Part shown: in pieces, positions 61,233 through 64,000 of the stretch
Numbering within the stretch: the stretch's first letter is position 1
Layout of the letters: each line of letters begins with the position of its first letter
NCBI GenBank assembly: GCA_030267565.1
Contig: BRXU01000065.1
Coordinates: 124,001-188,000, forward strand
Length of the DNA: 64,000 nt
Origin: Pleodorina starrii
Lineage: Eukaryota > Chlorophyta > Chlorophyceae > Chlamydomonadales > Volvocaceae
Direction of reading: 5' to 3'
Notes under the pieces: generated by a model
What the model was told of the DNA's origin: nothing
Seen by the model: the letters and a program-made list of their open reading frames with translations, nothing else
Database searches by the model: none
Position numbers and translations under genes: made by a program

Positions 61233-62243
61233 ATGAACGACATGACCCATGGCAGCTATCTGGATGAAGCCTTGTCCCGCATCGGGGCTGTCATCGACAG
61301 CCCCGCATTGGTGGAAATTGCCATCAACCCGGACGGCCGCATCTGGTCACTGGAACACGGCGACCCGGCGATGAAGCTGGAAACCCGCGCGGCGATGAAT
61401 CGTCAGGAAGTCATGGACCTGGGCCGCCGCATTGCAAGTGCGGGAACGCTGACCCTTGGCCGGGATGCGCCGATCATCTCGACCTCCGTGGTCTATCGGG
61501 GCCGCCCGATCCGGGCGCAGGTGGTGGCAGAGCCTGCCGTTCTGTCGGGTGCTGCAATCTCGATGCGGTTCTTCTCGTCCCTCCCCCTCGACAAGATCCA
61601 GATCAAATACCTGCACGGTCAGGAATACTCGGTGGACCAGGCCCGCGCGGAGACAAAGCGGGAATTGAAAAAACTGGCAGCCTCCGGCGACATTGACGCG
61701 GCCATGGCATTCATCGTCCACCACAAGATGAATGCCCTGATTGCGGGCGCGACCGACAGCGGCAAGACGGTCTTTGCGCGCAAGATGCTGTCCTATGTCA
61801 GTGACAGCGAAAGGATGATCACCATCGAGGATGCTGCCGAACTGGTGCCGACGCAGCCGAACGTGGTGACGCTGATTGCGGATCGGGACAGCAGGACCAG
61901 GACGCCGGACATTCTGCTGACCTCCTGTCTGCGGATGCGGCCGGACCGACTTATTGTTGGCGAGGTCCGGGGCAAGGAAGCCATGACCTTTATCGAAGCC
62001 ATCAACACCGGCCATGGCGGGTCGATGACGACCATCCATGCCGAAACCCCAAAGCTGGCTTTATCGAAGCTCGCCATCATGGCGCTGAAGTCGGAACTGC
62101 CGCTGACCTATGCGGACACGCTGCGCTACATCGCCAGCTCGATCGACGTGGTGATCCAGACCGGTCGCGCCGGCGGCGACCGGGGTGTGCTGGAATTTTA
62201 CATCCCTGACGCCGGGGACAATGGAGATACGAGCCATGTTTGA
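61233..62243 (+). CDS. virB11: VirB11 traffic ATPase
   Basis: 336 aa hexameric secretion ATPase. Walker A AGATDSGKTVFARK near 171-184, Asp box MITIEDAAELVP, Walker B-like RPDRLIVGEVRGKEAMTFIE and His box NTGHGGSMTTIHAETP. Complete. Its end overlaps the next ORF. Confidence 0.95.
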   Translation: MNDMTHGSYLDEALSRIGAVIDSPALVEIAINPDGRIWSLEHGDPAMKLETRAAMNRQEVMDLGRRIASAGTLTLGRDAPIISTSVVYRGRPIRAQVVAEPAVLSGAAISMRFFSSLPLDKIQIKYLHGQEYSVDQARAETKRELKKLAASGDIDAAMAFIVHHKMNALIAGATDSGKTVFARKMLSYVSDSERMITIEDAAELVPTQPNVVTLIADRDSRTRTPDILLTSCLRMRPDRLIVGEVRGKEAMTFIEAINTGHGGSMTTIHAETPKLALSKLAIMALKSELPLTYADTLRYIASSIDVVIQTGRAGGDRGVLEFYIPDAGDNGDTSHV

Positions 62244-62775
62244 TCAGGTGACCCTTGTCATCGCTCTCTCGTCGCTTGCTGTCGGTGTGGCGATCGGTGG
62301 TGCCGTCCTAAACAGCTGGCTCCCTGCCGAGACTGCATCCAGCGCGCGAATGGGCGATGTGCAATTTGCACAAGCCCAGACCGAGCCGCAGCTGACACAG
62401 GCCGAGCGGGACTTCATGGATTTTACCATGCCCGATCTGTCAAAGCCCCAGGCCGGGGGTGAGACAACCCGTCATGGATGCGTGAAGCCTCCACGCCCGG
62501 AATGGGCCATCAATCGAACTCCGCAAGAAGCAAGCAACGCCCTTCTATTAAAATCAATCTACGATATGCGACGCTACCAAAGCATCGTCGAAACAGATTC
62601 ATGCCCATGCGAGGTTGAATATCCTTCATGGGAAAATGCTGACAAAGAGTATCAGGACGTTGCAGCAGGCAAGAGTATAGCAGAAATTCGCGAACTGGAT
62701 GGAGCGATATTGTCTGAAGTGGCGAGGCTATTGAAGCCGTCAATAGATATCTGCCGAAAATGGCGGGAGCAATAA
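62236..62775 (+). CDS. membrane-anchored hypothetical protein between virB11 and virB6
   Basis: 179 aa from ATG 62236, overlapping virB11. N-terminal helix (VTLVIALSSLAVGVAIGGAV), then QAERDFMDFTMPDLSKPQ, which repeats the VirB5 C-terminal motif, followed by a Cys-containing domain (HGCVKPPRPEWAINRTPQEA; TDSCPCEVEYPSW). Base composition drops in GC from about 62510, inside this gene, and stays low through virB6. Function unknown; operon position implies a secretion role. Confidence 0.65.
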   Translation: MFDQVTLVIALSSLAVGVAIGGAVLNSWLPAETASSARMGDVQFAQAQTEPQLTQAERDFMDFTMPDLSKPQAGGETTRHGCVKPPRPEWAINRTPQEASNALLLKSIYDMRRYQSIVETDSCPCEVEYPSWENADKEYQDVAAGKSIAEIRELDGAILSEVARLLKPSIDICRKWREQ

Positions 62776-62776
62776 T

Positions 62777-63838
62777 ATGGCCATCGTTGCACCAATGGTC
62801 AATTCAGCGGAAACTTTCCTTGTTAACGCAGCAAGATCAACGTTCCTAGGGCTCGTTGAAGCATCAGGAACTCTTGTTGGCTACATGGCTGTCCTGGCAG
62901 TAGCCCTTTTGGGTATCAATATGATGGTGCAGCTGCGACCGATGGCTTGGGGCCATTGTCTGAGCCTGATGATAAAGCTGGCACTGATAGGCATTTTTGC
63001 TTGGAATTGGAACCAGTTTTGGGGGGTAGCTGACGGCATCTTGCGCTCCATTGAATCAACGGCTGGTGGTATACTTGCATCTAGCGGAAACGGATTAAGC
63101 GGCCCGACAATCAGTAACGGTTTCGCCAGTGAGATCGACCGACTGATGGTTAGATTCAGTATAGCAGCAACCAATATCGCACAGGAAATGGGTGGATACT
63201 TTACTACGGCCATAGTTTCCGGGATCTGCTTGTCTCTTATCGGTATTGTTTCAGCAGTAGCTACCCTGCTCATATTGTTCCCTAAAGTGGTAATCACAAT
63301 TCTTCTTGGATTGGCTCCTATTGTTATTGCCATGACGCTTTTTGAAGCCACAAAAGGGTTCTTTGAACGTTGGCTTTCGGCGTGTATCAGTTGGTCACTT
63401 TACCCACTTTTTATTGCATCGATCTTCTCAATTATGATTTCAATGGGAAATGAGATGATCGAGCGCATAGGGACCGGTGGCTTTTCTAGTGTCGGGGCTT
63501 TTATCCCTTTTATTGTGTTGCTTATTCTGATTTTGCTCTGCATGGCTCTGCTCCCCATGCTTGTCACGTCTGTATCTGGAAATATTGCGATGACCGGCGT
63601 CATTGCGGCTGCTAGTAAATTCGCTACGCAAAGTAGCAATATTTATAAAGCAGGAAAGGGCGCAACGGCAGGCGGTGCAGCCATCGCCAGAACATCAGCG
63701 CAAACGGTGCGTGGTGAGAATGCTGTCGGTCGCGCCGGACAAGCATTTGCATCACACCCATCTGTTTTTCAGGCGACCACAGGGGTTGCAGCATCAATCA
63801 ATAGAATGCAGGATAAAGCCCGCATATTCGGAAAATAA
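62777..63838 (+). CDS. virB6: VirB6/TrbL-type polytopic channel protein
   Basis: 353 aa with about 6 membrane helices (VGYMAVLAVALLGINMMVQL, LSLMIKLALIGIFAW, LSLIGIVSAVATLLILFPKV, LGLAPIVIAMTLFEATKGFF, LIFILLCM-like region) and a soluble Ala/Thr-rich tail. Its place at the 3' end of the operon, not between virB5 and virB8, and its AT-rich codon use differ from its neighbours. Confidence 0.88.
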   Translation: MAIVAPMVNSAETFLVNAARSTFLGLVEASGTLVGYMAVLAVALLGINMMVQLRPMAWGHCLSLMIKLALIGIFAWNWNQFWGVADGILRSIESTAGGILASSGNGLSGPTISNGFASEIDRLMVRFSIAATNIAQEMGGYFTTAIVSGICLSLIGIVSAVATLLILFPKVVITILLGLAPIVIAMTLFEATKGFFERWLSACISWSLYPLFIASIFSIMISMGNEMIERIGTGGFSSVGAFIPFIVLLILILLCMALLPMLVTSVSGNIAMTGVIAAASKFATQSSNIYKAGKGATAGGAAIARTSAQTVRGENAVGRAGQAFASHPSVFQATTGVAASINRMQDKARIFGK

Positions 63839-63860
63839 TGTTCGCATAAGCGAGGGACAG

Positions 63861-63890
63861 AAGGGCAGCCTTTGGCTGCCCTTACTTTTG
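63861..63890 (+). terminator. terminator after virB6
   Basis: AAGGGCAGCC-TTT-GGCTGCCCTT then ACTTTTGG. A 10-bp perfect stem closing the secretion operon. Confidence 0.75.
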
Positions 63891-63904
63891 GAAAAGGAAC
63901 CGCG

Positions 63905-64000
63905 ATGAATTTCGATCTTGAGAATATGTCGCTGAAAGAGCTTCGCGATCTTCACAAGGCGGTCGGTCGCCAGATCGACGGCTTTGAGGCCAGAAAAAGA
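63905..64000 (+). CDS. H-NS/HvrA-type nucleoid protein (partial, runs off window)
   Basis: MNFDLENMSLKELRDLHKAV and GRQIDGFEARKR: the N-terminal dimerisation helix of alphaproteobacterial H-NS-like proteins. AAGGA ribosome site. Such genes on plasmids can silence AT-rich transferred DNA; the C-terminal DNA-binding part lies outside the window. Confidence 0.8.
   Translation, partial: MNFDLENMSLKELRDLHKAVGRQIDGFEARKR

Noticed and set aside
1..64000. CRISPR arrays, rRNA or tRNA genes, prophage structural genes, relaxase or VirD4
   Set aside because: I looked for regular spaced repeats, RNA signatures and these protein motifs and saw none in the window.

Overview
The window looks like an accessory replicon (a large plasmid, or possibly an integrative element) of a high-GC alphaproteobacterium, most likely of the order Rhodobacterales (Paracoccus/Rhodobacter-like). 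The evidence is a complete VirB-type secretion operon followed by an H-NS/HvrA-type gene, ParB, DUF3768 and DUF1173 backbone genes, a winged-helix replication-type protein, and a dense load of IS3, IS481, IS110, IS66 and IS5 elements. No rRNA, tRNA or CRISPR array was seen.

Layout. 0.1-4.3 kb: regulators and several decayed genes (OhrR-like MarR protein, SH3 lipoprotein with a stop at codon 2, MOSC protein with an internal deletion, receiver protein). 4.3-20.3 kb: surface-polysaccharide block with an ExoY-like sugar transferase, an RTX-repeat protein and an 8.4-kb cyclic beta-1,2-glucan synthase gene; two direct copies of one IS3-family element bracket the last two. 20.3-27.7 kb: IS110 element, a GlxA-type regulator and a divergent MFS transporter separated by an IS66 element with a perfect 8-bp target duplication, and an acetyltransferase. 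28.1-32.3 kb: plasmid backbone (ParB with a frameshift, small ORFs, DUF3768, DUF1173 cut by an IS5 element). 32.3-46.8 kb: cargo, with a truncated acyl-CoA dehydrogenase and a glycosyltransferase, Mn-catalase, an IS5 element with two IS110 elements nested in it, a TetR regulator, and a stress block (DUF2382, multi-pass membrane protein, Na+/H+ antiporter, DUF892 ferritin-like protein, PAP2 phosphatase). 47.0-51.7 kb: replication-type protein and an RcgA/RcgR-like pair, a family linked to control of conjugation. 52.2-63.9 kb: VirB1-B2-B3-B4-B7-like-SLT-B5-B8-B9-B10-B11-orf-B6, mostly with overlapping start and stop codons, ending at a terminator just before the HvrA-like gene.

The most unusual observation is a set of four short replacement tracts (21-45 bp) inside two unrelated transposase units (IS3 copy 1 and the IS481 element). 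Two of them share a gapless 17-nt core (15 of 17 identical) flanked by different but self-complementary arms. The others are palindromes with related cores. They look like a family of very small palindromic insertion elements that have inactivated the transposases. Coupling relationships (secretion operon with RcgA/RcgR control, stress block as one cargo) are inferences from gene order.
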